In this document: piece by piece, positions 11,611-23,295 of the stretch
How the letters are laid out: every line of letters starts with the position of its first letter
Position numbering within the stretch: position 1 is the stretch's first letter
NCBI GenBank assembly: GCA_037903355.1
Contig: JBAJFE010000005.1
Coordinates: 3,410,001 to 3,474,000 of the forward strand
Source: Trichuris trichiura
Taxonomy: Eukaryota; Nematoda; Enoplea; Trichinellida; Trichuridae
Direction of reading: 5' to 3'
Length of the DNA stretch: 64,000 nucleotides
Notes under the pieces: model-generated
Seen by the model: the letters and a program-made list of their open reading frames with translations, nothing else
What the model was told of the DNA's origin: nothing
Database searches by the model: none
Program-made: the position numbers and the translations under genes

Positions 11611-14011
11611 GTGCGCAAGATGAATATGATGTGGCAAGTCTACTCGTAAAGACAAAAAAATAATGCCATCAACGCGCGTGCGCTATTGCGGGGACTACTG
11701 TAATTATAAATAGTTTGCACGTGCGTAAACAGGTTAGAATTCCGTGGCACCAGAATTCCTTTAGTGTTGAAACACCTGCATTCCATTTTGCTTTACTTTG
11801 TCAAGACATTTCATTTTTCTTCGCGTGGAAATTTATCGGTTGTTCTAGTCAAAGAACAGCGAGTGATTACGGCAGGAGGGATTTTGATAAATCTAATACG
11901 CTTGCAGACGGCGGCTGTGATTACAGCCACAGTTTGCAAAAGTTCAAGTCCTCAAGCAAGCTTAAAGCTAGCACTAATAAGGCGCGTTTCTAATAAGTCG
12001 TACAACAATTCCAAAAAAGGTCATTAAACTTATTTGCATATGCACTGTTCTTACGCACGACTAGTAGGCGCTACAGCGAATTAGCTTTTACTGGTTTTGG
12101 TCACTACAAGTTTCTCTCTTAGATAATGCTTAACTGATGCGTACGTAGAAATTAAAAGATTTTCAGAAATTCAGTGTGCAAACAAGAAAGACTATATGAT
12201 CGGTTCGTAAACGATTAGCGCTTCAACCACTTATTTCGCTACATTTATAGTTTATACAGTACGGTAATATTAAAACCTGAGCATCTTTGAATACTCGCTG
12301 TCGTTAACTGAATAGAGTTCTAAAGATCGATAAGAACTTGCTAAGTAGACCGCTCTTTTCCTGTCGTTCGCTTTGCATAATCTGCTTGCTGTATTCAGCA
12401 AAACATTCTACGGAACAACTTCGTCTTCAGGTTCTTTTCTGGCCAGTTTTCTTCTTCGCGCGGTATGGACATTGAGGTTGTCAAGTATGCTTGCAAAATC
12501 TGCTTGCTTAGCCATTGAAGGTTGATTTTCTAAATTTCCTGTAGAGCCCAATTCGCCATTCAACAAAACGAGTTAACCACCGAAGGATACTAAAGTCTTG
12601 CATTGCTATGTTCGTGCGTAGGTAAGTGGCTGCGTAGTATTTGTATGGGCGATTTGCATATTTCCATCGTGCAACTTTTTCATTTGCCTTGCTACAGGAT
12701 CAGACTTGTAACTAAACATTTAAGGCTGCATATTGTACACTTCGTCACACGTAATTCCTTAATCCATAATTCACCTTACTATAAGTTTCATATTTCATAC
12801 GCATTTATTTTTTTCTTCTACTGCGCAGTTAAACTACAACGCATGTTTTTCTCTTTTTGGAGTTCACGTAGGAAAGAATTTTGTTAACAGCATTTGGACA
12901 AGTCTTCCTTGCTGCTTTATAGTATGCCTTAAAAAACGCCGCCTTTATTTTGAATTGCTCAAGCAGCTTGATTGTCCTTCCTGCTCTTGCTCAAGCCTGT
13001 AGTCGAGCGTCAAGCACCGACAAGCAGCCGCAAGGCATTTAATGGATACAGTTTCCCTGCTCAACGTGGAAACCATACTGTGCTGAAATGCTTCTCAGGT
13101 TATTGCATTTAATTGTCTTGGAAAGGCCTACGGACGGTAGCCATGCTCGTTCACGTTAGCCATCTTGACTCTGAGTGCGAAGTGTATAGCAGAAGCAAAG
13201 AGTCGCCAGTTCAAGATGACGCATAGTACCAATTTTAATTAAAATTGCCATAGTCGCGTTCGCAGTGTCTGACCAATATCCAATAGCACGAAAATTAGTT
13301 TCCATGAGTTTCGCTGGTAAACCTAAGTTCATCGTTTCCTTTATGTGGGTTCAGGTTTGGGCTTCCCTTTTTTCCGGGCTCAACACTTATCAACATTCGA
13401 CCTTTAAGCTTGCAGAAACGGTAAGTAAGGGTATGAAGCCTTACGCATTCATTAGGAGACGCTTCCTGCATGCTGTTAGTTCATACGAGTAATAGTCAAC
13501 TTTTCCGCGGTGCAGCAGCTACCGCAAGAAAAGTGAAGATTGCGGTGCATCCGGTAAAGTTTTACTTGCTTGCCTTTAGTAGTACGTATAAGAGAAATAT
13601 ATTCAGTTGAAAGTAAGCCACTCTGTACATTGAATTAGCTATTAATATTTACATATCGCATAGTAAGCACAGCTAATAGGAAGAATGATTAGCTACTTCT
13701 GAGATAAAAAAAGACACTTCGTGGAACGCTAGCAGAATAAGTGCTCTTTTTCTCCAGCTGAGAACGTAACCAGGGTTGTTTTCATGGTAGACAGGAATAT
13801 TCGCCACAGTAGTAGTCTTCATATTGGCCGCAAAAATAAGTGTGAGGTTTTATAGCCATTGCATAGATGGAATGTTGCCTTTTACTTCTTATCCTATTGG
13901 CTGCGAAATTGATATCTGTCAGCCCGTGGCTCTATAGCAATTGGAAATCTGAGATGACAGTCTGGCATTCAGAAACCAGCTGCCGACTGCCTGAAATCAT
14001 CTGTGATACTG
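11611..14011. other. Intergenic, nothing recognised
   Basis: AT-rich, with short frames only. It lies upstream of RFC1 and therefore holds that gene's promoter. No repeat or RNA gene seen. Confidence 0.5.
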
Positions 14012-14083
14012 TCCTCGGTAGTATAGTGGTGAGTATTCCCGCCTGTCACGCGGGCGACCCGGGTTCGATTCCCGGCCGGGGAG
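14012..14083 (+). tRNA. tRNA-Asp: tRNA-Asp (GTC), pair 1 left
   Basis: Complete 72-nt cloverleaf. The acceptor stem TCCTCGG pairs with CCGGGGA, the anticodon stem-loop is CCCGC-CTGTCAC-GCGGG (anticodon GTC), and the B box is GGTTCGATTCC. It faces the copy at 14308-14379, 224 bp away. Confidence 0.95.
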
Positions 14084-14307
14084 CTACTACGCTTTTGTTA
14101 GAGAAAGCTGAGCACTGATACATTAGGAGTAATACATTTTTGTTTAAAACAAAATTCAACAAGTATACTAGACGACACCGTTTGCACATTTTCCAGTAAT
14201 CTGAGGTGCTAAAGAAGATATGCACGTAATTCTGAGGAAAAGTTTTGGTAGCTTGCCAGCTACGCAACATTGCCCACCGTGATGAGGAAATAATGCATTT
14301 ATTCCGT

Positions 14308-14379
14308 CTCCCCGGCCGGGAATCGAACCCGGGTCGCCCGCGTGACAGGCGGGAATACTCACCACTATACTACCGAGGA
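14308..14379 (-). tRNA. tRNA-Asp: tRNA-Asp (GTC), pair 1 right
   Basis: Same 72-nt sequence on the minus strand, all stems intact. The spacer shared with 14012-14083 resembles the spacer of the pair at 15603/15968. Confidence 0.95.
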
Positions 14380-14518
14380 CATTAACAAATGCAGAGATGA
14401 TAAGGAAAGTCTAAGGCTGCCATTGCTTACTCAGATATTGTATTTATTCCGATGGCTCGACATGTGCAACGAACGTCTAATCTTTCGTGCATGAAACTCT
14501 TCTTCACTTTCATTCATG

Positions 14519-14590
14519 TCCTCGGTAGTATAGTGGTGAGTGTTCCCGCCTGTCACGCGGGCGACCCGGGTTCGATTCCCGGCCGGGGAG
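14519..14590 (+). tRNA. tRNA-Asp: tRNA-Asp (GTC), pair 2 left
   Basis: 72 nt, identical to the others except one A-to-G change (AGTGTTCC for AGTATTCC) beside the D arm. All stems remain paired. A run of six T follows within 12 bp, a good Pol III terminator. Confidence 0.93.
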
Positions 14591-14806
14591 ATGTGGCGTT
14601 TTTTCTACTGTACTTTAGTATTCGCACAGCGGAAAACTAGAAAGTTTTCTCAGAATTTCCTTCGCATTTCTTACACGTCAGGTCATCCATAAAAGTTCAG
14701 ATAATACTTAGTGTCTATGCTGTTCACTTTTCAATGGCAAAAAGCCATAGTATCTTGTTTCATGGCCAAGCACGTCATGTTTTATTTCAGCAGAAAAGTG
14801 TAGTTG

Positions 14807-14878
14807 CTCCCCGGCCGGCAATCGAACCCGGGTCGCCCGCGTGACAGGCGGGAATACTCACCACTATACTACCGAGGA
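14807..14878 (-). tRNA. tRNA-Asp: tRNA-Asp (GTC), pair 2 right, T-stem mismatch
   Basis: 72 nt with one change: the T stem reads CCGGG/GCCGG, which puts a G-G mismatch at the pair closing the T loop. Anticodon arm and acceptor stem are intact. It may be weakly functional or a young pseudogene. Confidence 0.85.
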
Positions 14879-15602
14879 CATGTTAATGGTGTTTCTGTAT
14901 CTGTGAATTTGAGCCCAATGTACTGCTGAGAGCAAGCAAGACGTCGCGGCACATTGTACCTCCATACTTTGTTCTCTTTTGACTATATGCTTCATGTATA
15001 TTGGTCAAGTTGATCGCACTTACGTCTTCATGTTTACTATTGGATATAAGGATTCACTTTGTGGGTTTGAGCTTTTCTCTTAGTAAGATTCAAACATTGG
15101 CTATCGCGTATAAGGTTAAATATTCATATATTTACATCTGCTTTTACTTCACTGCTTCATCTGTACAGTAATCTTATAGTGAATTGGAAATGTATTCAAC
15201 GAGTTCAGAACATACATTTAACATTTTATTCAAACTAGAACTATTTCAAGAAAACGATATTTGTGTTTCATTATTTGTAAGAGGGCAAACTGCTTAACAG
15301 GATTGAGTTACATGTATTTGCTCGACATCGTTTTAAACGCCCATCCTGTTCCTAGAGGCCGCGCGAACGTTATTGAATAAGTGCAGATCCCTTGAGAAGC
15401 ATTACTTTGGAAAGAACAGTGGGTTTAGATCTAGTAACGACAATAACACCCATGCGCAGTCGCTCGAAGTTAACGCTAAACCTTTGGTTTGTTACTCCAA
15501 CTCATGTATCTCACGGTTTACGTCGATTCTGCTTCTTATATCTTCTTAATGAAAGCTGCTATTAATTTTGAAAGAGAAATTCAGCATTTCATTATGTAAA
15601 TG

Positions 15603-15674
15603 TCCTCGGTAGTATAGTGGTGAGTATTCCCGCCTGTCACGCGGGCGACCCGGGTTCGATTCCCGGCCGGGGAG
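15603..15674 (+). tRNA. tRNA-Asp: tRNA-Asp (GTC), pair 3 left
   Basis: Complete consensus copy. The 3' flank (CAACTACACTTTTGC) carries a T run and resembles the flanks of several other copies. Confidence 0.95.
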
Positions 15675-15896
15675 CAACTACACTTTTGCTATAGAGAAAA
15701 GTGCCTATTCCTACATTAGGAATGATAAAATTTTGTTTAGAACAGAATTTAGCGAATATATTACGAACCTTTTGCATATCGTCGAGTAATCTAAAGTGCT
15801 GAAGAATGTATGCGTGAGTTCTCGGGAAAAGCTTTAGTTGTTTCCTAGCTAGGTGGTACTGCCCACTTCGAAAAGGGAACAACGTATTCATCACTC

Positions 15897-15968
15897 CTCC
15901 CCGGCCGGGAATCGAACCCGGGTCGCCCGCGTGACAGGCGGGAATACTCACCACTATACTACCGAGGA
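15897..15968 (-). tRNA. tRNA-Asp: tRNA-Asp (GTC), pair 3 right
   Basis: Complete consensus copy facing 15603-15674 across 222 bp. The whole pair looks like a diverged duplicate of pair 1. Confidence 0.95.
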
Positions 15969-16104
15969 CATGAACAAAATTGAAGAAGAAGATTTTATTG
16001 ATGGACGTTCGTTGTACGTGACAAACAACTGGATAAATAGGATGTCTGAATAGGCATTAGAGGTCTTAAATTTTCTTATATTACTGTCTTCATATGTGTT
16101 AGTG

Positions 16105-16176
16105 TCCTCGGTAGTATAGTGGTGAGTATTCCCGCCTGTCACGCGGGCGACCCGGGTTCGATTCCCGGCCGGGGAG
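16105..16176 (+). tRNA. tRNA-Asp: tRNA-Asp (GTC), unpaired
   Basis: Complete consensus copy. The next inverted partner is 5.4 kb away (21601), with the RCC1-repeat gene between them. Confidence 0.95.
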
Positions 16177-17131
16177 TTGTTACAACTCTCATTTTATGCA
16201 TCTGATATTGCAGAGTGAGTCATTTTGTGTATTGTTGCGGTTATTCTGTTGAATGTATGGTTTCTGATTGCTTTCGTTCTTTTGAAGTCGTCACAGCAGA
16301 GCTGCCTTTGTCTTTTTTCCCTGCTAAGCAGATATGGTTGTTAACTGGGGCAGTCTTATCTGTGGCTGTGCTATTCCTTATCTGCTTTGATCTTGTGGTA
16401 AAATGAAGTGTATTTTGCTGTTAGGGCGTCATTTTCTGTTGCAAAGGAAAGGATTGAGATAGTATTGTGGAACAGAACTGAAATTGATCTACAAAGTTTG
16501 ATTGTTTCAAATCATAGGCGACTGTTGAATTAGTTGTAGTGTTCCGGTTTACTTTTGGTTCGTTCATTGATCGCGTCAAAGAGTTAGAAGTTGGATAGAA
16601 TGCAGCTTAACCGCTTTCCTTCAGAAAAAAGTGGAAACCAGCGCCTCTACGGTAAACACGGGCACTGTGACATGGCGAGTTTTTACTTACACTGCAAATA
16701 GTGAAGTTGGCTTTCTTGATTTCCGTCTGCTCTTGTCATGCTAAAACTTGTGCAAAGTATCTATTAAACTGTGTGTAAAGGCAATACGTTTCCAATTTTT
16801 CGTCTCCACATGCTGTCTCTCGCCTACTACCAATTCTCCAAGTTACCCTTTGAACTATTGGCAGTTAAATGGCATTCCAATTGTGTGTCAGTGCGCTGTG
16901 TATAACTGATTTCCATAACGAATGAAGTGTTGATAACGGTGACAGCGATTGGCAAATTTTTCTTACCATCTGATTAAGACATTTTCTCTCAGGGTAAAAC
17001 TTACTGCCACCCATTATGTTATGACCGGTTTGCGAAGAGGCGTCCCTTTCTGCTTCCATAAACCGGACTGTCTTTCTTTCTGTCCGGGTTTAATCCACTG
17101 CTTTGGTAGCTTAGTGCAACCTTGTCTCATT

Positions 17132-20100
17132 ATGCCGGTCATGGTCTTTACGTGGGGGTTTTGCGGTCTCAACGAAGGCAATAGGAATGCAGTCAGTCCT
17201 TTGCCATTTCGTCTTGACTTGGGAACATCTGCCACTGAACAACCTGCGTCCATAAGCGCTGGAACTTTCTTTACAGTTGTGGTCACCAATAAGGGAAATG
17301 TGTTTGTCTGTGGTCGAGGAAAATATGGTCGTTTGGGTACAGGTGACGAAGCCGACGTGCCCAAGCTGAAGCGTATTCAATTTGGTAAAGATGTGAAAAT
17401 TTCAGAGGTATTGATACGCATACGCTATCTTCTTTAGGATACGTTAAATCACAAGACTATAAACCTACTTTCTGTTAAAATTGAAGATGCACCTTTTATT
17501 ACTCTGTCTCTCAGTTTCGTCAGTACGAATTCTAAGCAAGTGAAAGTTTTCAAACGTTGTTTGTTGCGTAAACTCCTTACTGGGAGAGCATCGATTTCTC
17601 TGTGCCGTTTTTCCGCTCCTTGAAATATGGTTGACAAGTCGCACACTCCTTTTTAACTTCGCCTTTCCACTTCTGACCCATCAAAGCCTATTCAAAAGTT
17701 GCACAACTTCAGCAATCTACTTAATTTACTAAGTCAAATGGAAATTATTTTTGTTGAAGAAATAGTTTTTTTTGTTAGAAAGGTCACGAGTTTGTTTTCC
17801 ATTTTGCGCATCAACAGTAGCAAAATGTAAGTCTGTATTTTTCAGTTGTGTATTATCTTTTCTGTTCTCAGTACGTAGGGATCCATTATGCCAAATAATA
17901 TTCATACTTTAGTTAGGTTGACGTGAGTGAACCCTGGAAGAGATAATATTTTTTGTTGTGCTTTCTTAAAGGTTTTTTAAAGTTATTTTTGTCTCGCGAG
18001 TGATTGTTTGTTTGCTTGTTTGCGTTTTTCTGTCATTGTCTGGTACTATCAAATATATTTGACTAGGCACTGACGCGGTTGAAAGATAACACGTTTCTAT
18101 ATTACGTTTAGACATTATCCGCCCCTTTGTATTGGTAAAAGGTTTCAGCCTTAGCTATGGGGCAGCTTCAAGAAGTGTTATGTTTACTTGATACTTCGCA
18201 AATAATTATTTTTTACAAATCAGCGAACCGCCTTTCAGCCCACACCATGAATTAACGCTATATTAATAGCTGCAATGCATCGATAGCGCTAGAGTTGTAC
18301 TGTCTCTTAATGTTGCGGTTAAAGCATCACTAGTTTCCAAATTAGGTTTCACGTGTCAACTGTATCACGTTTTTCATCATTTTATTCATTTAATTGTTTG
18401 TTCAACTAGGGACGGGATGCACGATGTGCACTTTTCCAAACGTAGGTTAAATGAAGCGCGTAAGAAAAGTCTTGCACGTGCTGCTGCTTGTTAATCTCTT
18501 AACTGGGCGGGTTGTTCACCAAAATTGGCCATTGGACAAGAAGGTAGGAAGAGTTCTTGTTTTCAAGTACTTTTGGTCTCTTTCGAAACCGGCAATGTGT
18601 GTTCACTGGCCAGCCGAGCTGGTCCACGTCATTGGAGTGGAAGTCAAGTGACCCAGATTGATTTTCCTTCTCAAGTGACGTCTTTCAAAAATGCTCACAC
18701 TTAATCCAATCTTTCCAAGTTTCATCATTGCCAGCGGCGGGAAGAAACCCCATTGTCATTGTGAGATTTTACTAAGACAGTTCCACTTCTGAGCTAGTTT
18801 CCACGCGCCAGTAAAGGCAATTTTGAGAAATTGATTTATTGTAGCAAGAAACAGTAAAACAAATACTAATTTTTGTTCCCTACATTAATTAAGATAAATG
18901 ACAAGGCGAGGCTTTCAGTTCGATATAAGATTTTAATATTAAGCCAAGGCTGAATAACTTCTCGACATTCGCTTGTTGCATCTGAAAATAGACTTTTATT
19001 TTCTAATGAGATCTATCAGCCGAGGCCTTTGAGCAGTTGAAAATAACATAAGTTTTAGTCCTAACATAAACATGACCCAACATAGCTTTGCAAGATGTCC
19101 TCTAATATCCTTCGAGTAATGGAATACAGATGGAAGGGATTGAGAAGGGTGATTTCAAAAGCGTACTTTTTTAAGTTTCTATCTAATGGAAATGGTGCGT
19201 TTATACATTATTTATTTGCGCGACATGGTAGTGTAAAACCGCAAACAAAATACGCTCTATCAAAGTGACTGTATGCTCTCCTCATTTTTTCTTCTCTTAT
19301 TCAGCCAGCTGTGACCGAGTGTATGTCGAATAAGTGCTTTTCAGAGGCTGAAAGTTTTGCGATGGTTTTATAACCATAACTCATTAATTGACTTTTAGGT
19401 GTCCGCCGGTTCGTGGCATTGCTGCGCTGTATCTTTTCTTGGTCGAGTGTTCAGCTGGGGCAATAATTTCAAGGGATGCGTTCTGGGCCGGTCTTGCGAT
19501 TCGGAAAATTCTTTTTCAAGTCCCGGATTGGTTGCCTCCCTTAGTAGCATCACAATTAGACAAGTATCCTGCGGTCACAACTTCACTCTGGCTCGTTCCG
19601 CAGATGGACATGTCTATTCTTGGGGATTTGGAAAGTACGGCGTTCTTGGTCATGGCAACGAATTGAATTTATCTGTACCTCAGCGAATAGAATGTCTGGC
19701 CAAAGTAATTGTTACTACTATCTCAGCGGGATACGCTCATTGCGGAGCAGTAACTGACAATGGTTTTCTCTATATGTTTGGAAAAGGCGACGACGGTGCA
19801 TTGGGATTCGGCGCGGACTTAAAGAACAAACTTGAGCCCTGCTGGGTGCATCGGCTGGCACACGTAATTGTTGTAGATGTCAGTTGTAGTAAAGGCGATG
19901 GCAAGGGTCATACTTTAGCTCTGAGCCATAGAGGAGAACTGTTTGTTTGGGGAAACAATGCCTACGGGAAATTAGCGCTTGAAAGCGTGAGATGTCAGAA
20001 TGAACCTGTCAGACTTTCCAAGCACCTCTTTTTGGAGAGACGCGTGGTGAAGCTTTGCGCAGGCAGTGTGCATAACGTGGCCATCACAGACAATGGAGTC

Positions 20101-20271
20101 GTGTATTCATGGGGCAAAGGGAGTGATGGAATACTTGGACATGCAAATTTTTCTTCCAAAGTTTTGCATCAGCACTGCTCACTTCCCGCTTCTGTTGCTT
20201 GTCCGCCAGATGGTTGTCGAGCCACTGACGTTAGCTGTTCTGCACACCACACTGTTGTGCTCCTTTGTTAA
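17132..20271 (+). CDS. RCC1-repeat beta-propeller protein
   Basis: Two exons, 17132-17407 and 19399-20271, join in phase 0 (GAG|GTATTG ... TTTTAG|GTG) to give 382 codons. Seven RCC1-type blades can be counted: VFTWG, VFVCGRGKYGRLGTG, VFSWGNN, VYSWGFGKYGVLGHG, LYMFGKGDDGALGFG, LFVWGNNAYGKLA and VYSWGKGSDGILGH. Each is followed by a cysteine- or alanine-rich SAG/SCG-H turn, so the protein is one complete propeller with no added domain. Such proteins act as Ran-type exchange factors or as ubiquitin-ligase or scaffold partners; the sequence does not say which. The start is taken at ATG 17132, just before blade 1. The frame is open back to 16949, so a longer N terminus or an upstream exon is possible. 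The 1991-bp intron is far longer than those of RFC1 or LHX. AATAAA lies at 20484. Confidence 0.88.
17408..19398 (+). other. Large intron of the RCC1-repeat gene
   Basis: AT-rich intron. Small frames inside it (for example 18451-18651) have no supported domain, and the flanking exons already join as KISE-VSAGSWHC, so no missing exon is needed. Confidence 0.7.
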
Positions 20272-21600
20272 GTTTTAAATTCATTCAACGTGTCTGGGCG
20301 TAATCATTCATTCATCTGACCTACTGTATACTACACGTCTACTTACCAATGGAAGACTTCATTCATTCAAGTGGGGAATACTGAATTCGGTGAGCCATCA
20401 CTTTCCATCAGAACGACTGCTGCACGACAGACCGTTAGGGTAAGTACTCTTTTAAATATTTTCTAGTTGCAACCCCCAGAGTTAATAAATTTTAAAATTT
20501 TTTTACACTGAGAGGTAATGTACGGGATTTTTCCTGTTAACAGTTTAACAGACGCACCGTAACTGTGCAAAATCAGCAAAAATGCAGATTCCGCGATTAA
20601 GAAAGCCGCTACCTTGAGTCAAAGGGTTAGGGTCAAAATCCCGAATAGGTCGGAAGTGCACTGTAGAGTTTGGCCTTGTAGTGGTTGCGCATTGGCATTA
20701 TCTAGATAAGGATAGTATTTGAGTAGAGGCGGTATTATACTGGTGATGTTTTTGAGGTCATTGACATCGGACAAGACCAATATAATAAAGCCTGCAAATA
20801 TACTTCCGATCTAGATGTCAGTGCACAACTGCCACAAGACTAGGCTTTTCAGTGCGTTTTTGACCTGTTCTGGATTCTTACTTATAAGGGATTTTGACTG
20901 CCAGCATACTTCGAAGTTCGCTGCTTATTTTGATAAACACTGAAGCAACCAAATATTATACCCAGATTGTTTGGGCAAACGTTTGTTGTTTCGTCAGAAA
21001 AAATTTGCATTTTACTTTTCCTAGTGACGTAAAGTTTCCATGACGTAGTAAGGTGCTCCTTCACGTGAAATCTTTTGGTAGGGCATTGTTTTTCCGAAGT
21101 GTGCTCATCTGGAGAACAGTGAAGTCAGGTAGGTAAACAAACGAATAACTATGAAAGTATCCCAGTGGAGACAAGCCTTCGTAAGTGCGTTTTCATAGTT
21201 ATTCGTTTGTTTACGCTCGCCTTTGAGGGGCATTCGTAAATTAAATCAAGTCCCTGAAAATCAGATATGAATGAAACAGTGCCTCATTAGCTTTTTCTTT
21301 AACGTAACAAAAAGCTCCTCCTTTGAAGATTGAAGCTGTCTAAACAGGTATAAATTAGGAAAGGTAACCTCCTGAATGGTACGTGCGGTAAGGCTAGCAA
21401 GGTTCAGGGTCAGTCTTGCTCATTTCTCGTCATCAAAGACGAAAAGGTAATTTTCTTCCAAAAGTGGCCAATAAATTTTCGTTTGGTTTGCAATAGCACG
21501 GTAAATTATTAGTCGTAGTTATGGAAAACACAGGACGAAAATTACCTTGAAAGCGCAAAAGCATAACGGGTGACAAAAAAAGGCAACGGAAAATTGCTTT
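20272..21600 (+). other. 3' flank of the RCC1-repeat gene
   Basis: Contains the AATAAA at 20484-20489 and a perfect hairpin at 21133-21214 (listed separately). No gene seen. Confidence 0.5.
21133..21214. repeat. Perfect 24-bp inverted repeat with 34-nt loop
   Basis: Arms 21133-21156 and 21191-21214 are exact reverse complements (GTAAACAAACGAATAACTAT and onward). Transcribed in either direction it would fold into a long hairpin. No flanking target duplication is evident. Confidence 0.85.
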
Positions 21601-21672
21601 CTCCCCGGCCGGGAATCGAACCCGGGTCGCCCGCGTGACAGGCGGGAATACTCACCACTATACTACCGAGGA
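21601..21672 (-). tRNA. tRNA-Asp: tRNA-Asp (GTC), unpaired
   Basis: Complete consensus copy with all stems intact; no convergent partner within 1 kb. Confidence 0.95.
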
Positions 21673-22415
21673 CATCAATGAATGTGATGAGGAAAATTTT
21701 GCACGTGCAGAATTAGGCGCGCTCATTAAAAAAGTCAAATCCTTTGAGAAATAAAATTCAAGTTCTGTAACGAAGATATTACGGTATTTTTCTTATTGAA
21801 GGCACATGAAGAGGGATGTTTTAATAAGTGAATATATGACGGTAGACTGGGCAATGAATGACGAAACGAGAAGGCAGGAAAAAAGAATCAATCAGAAGCA
21901 ACCGAATGCTTCTTTCAGCTTTTCGCTGTCTATGAAAGTAATATTAGGGTAGAACATTCAGAAGAGATAACTAACTGACATCATTCCTTGTGCTTAGAGC
22001 GATTTATTTGCTGTACTTACTGTACGGGATTAATGTTTCAAAAAAGGGCAATCTTTCAACCTGCTCCGAGTCTAAATTAGTACCGTACTCTATCTTTACC
22101 TGGCAAATTGCTCGTCCATGCGTAGGTCAAATGTATGCTTTGCGTAATTACTTACTTTAGACAACAAAGAACGGACTAACCGGTAAAATATTTCGAATGA
22201 AAATTTCCCATCCCGTTGTGAAGCATCCACCTTTCAAGTACTGATAAGTCATGCAAAGTTGAAAATTGCGCTCAGATTTGCATTCGTATCTGTGACTACT
22301 AAGATTTCTTGCGAATGTTCAACACATATGTTACGTACGCGTATCAAATCTTATTTCAAGAGGGATATAGTTCTTCATTTGCCAGAACGCGTTTTTCTGT
22401 AGTTAAAAGCATTGT

Positions 22416-22487
22416 CTCCCCGGCCGGGAATCGAACCCGGGTCGCCCGCGTGACAGGCGGGAATACTCGCCACTATACTACCGAGGA
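22416..22487 (-). tRNA. tRNA-Asp: tRNA-Asp (GTC), D-loop variant, unpaired
   Basis: 72 nt with one change in the D arm (GTGGCGAGT for GTGGTGAGT). Stems otherwise intact. Confidence 0.92.
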
Positions 22488-22870
22488 CGGTTGCGAGAGA
22501 TCGCTCGAGACATTCGGCTGTGGTTAATGAATTCTCTAAAAGTCAGAAGTGTGGCATCAGATTGCTTTCAATGGTAAAGCTCTAAGAAAGCTCAAAGATA
22601 TACGTTACGTCTTATTCGTCTTATTGTAGTCAAGAATTGCAGAATTTTCAGCATTTAGCTGATCCGTTAAAAGAGGCACCGTAAATTTAATTACATTGGA
22701 ACAGCTCTGATAAACTTGATGACGCTTTTTCGATTTTAATGTGCCTCCCAAAATTCGCGACGATCAGGATACAAAAGATAACGTGTATCCTATTTTGTTC
22801 AACGATTAGACATGTATAACAGAGCGCCAAATGCGCCTGCGTGAAATTCTCTTCGTGAAGTTTGTAAATG

Positions 22871-22931
22871 TCCTCGGTGAGTATTCCCGCCTGTCACGCG
22901 GGCGACCCGGGTTCGATTCCCGGCCGGGGAG
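22871..22931 (+). pseudogene. tRNA-Asp pseudogene, D-arm deleted; pair 4 left
   Basis: 61 nt. It matches the consensus but lacks 11 bases covering most of the D arm, so it reads TCCTCGGTGAGTATTCCC. That removes the A box and the D stem. The anticodon and T arms are perfect. It still faces 23142-23213 across 210 bp. Confidence 0.9.
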
Positions 22932-23141
22932 GTGAGCACGTTTAGCTGCTTGCTGTCTCTGACCCCCATTATTTTACTCATTGATAATCACTGGTAATGA
23001 AAACTCTGCTTCCAATTGCATTGACGTCTGTAACACTTAAGGTTATTCGCGAATTTGCAATGAACAGCTATGTACGCTCGTCAAGTTTTGTTTGAAGAAA
23101 AATATCGTTCCCGTGTATTCTGCAGAGGAAAACGTGCCCTT

Positions 23142-23213
23142 CTCCCCGGCCGGGAATCGAACCCGGGTCGCCCGCGTGACAGGCGGGAATACTCACCACT
23201 ATACTACCGAGGA
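23142..23213 (-). tRNA. tRNA-Asp: tRNA-Asp (GTC), pair 4 right
   Basis: Complete consensus copy facing the deleted copy at 22871-22931. Confidence 0.95.
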
Positions 23214-23295
23214 CTGTTGGAAAAAAATTAGGACTGCCGATTCTGAATTTTGCATATGCCAAAGTTATCCTTCGAGAAGACCTCGAATTCTAAAT

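Noticed and set aside
18451..18651. 66-codon frame in the RCC1-repeat gene intron
   Set aside because: The flanking exons join directly in phase and complete the propeller; no domain is visible in the frame.
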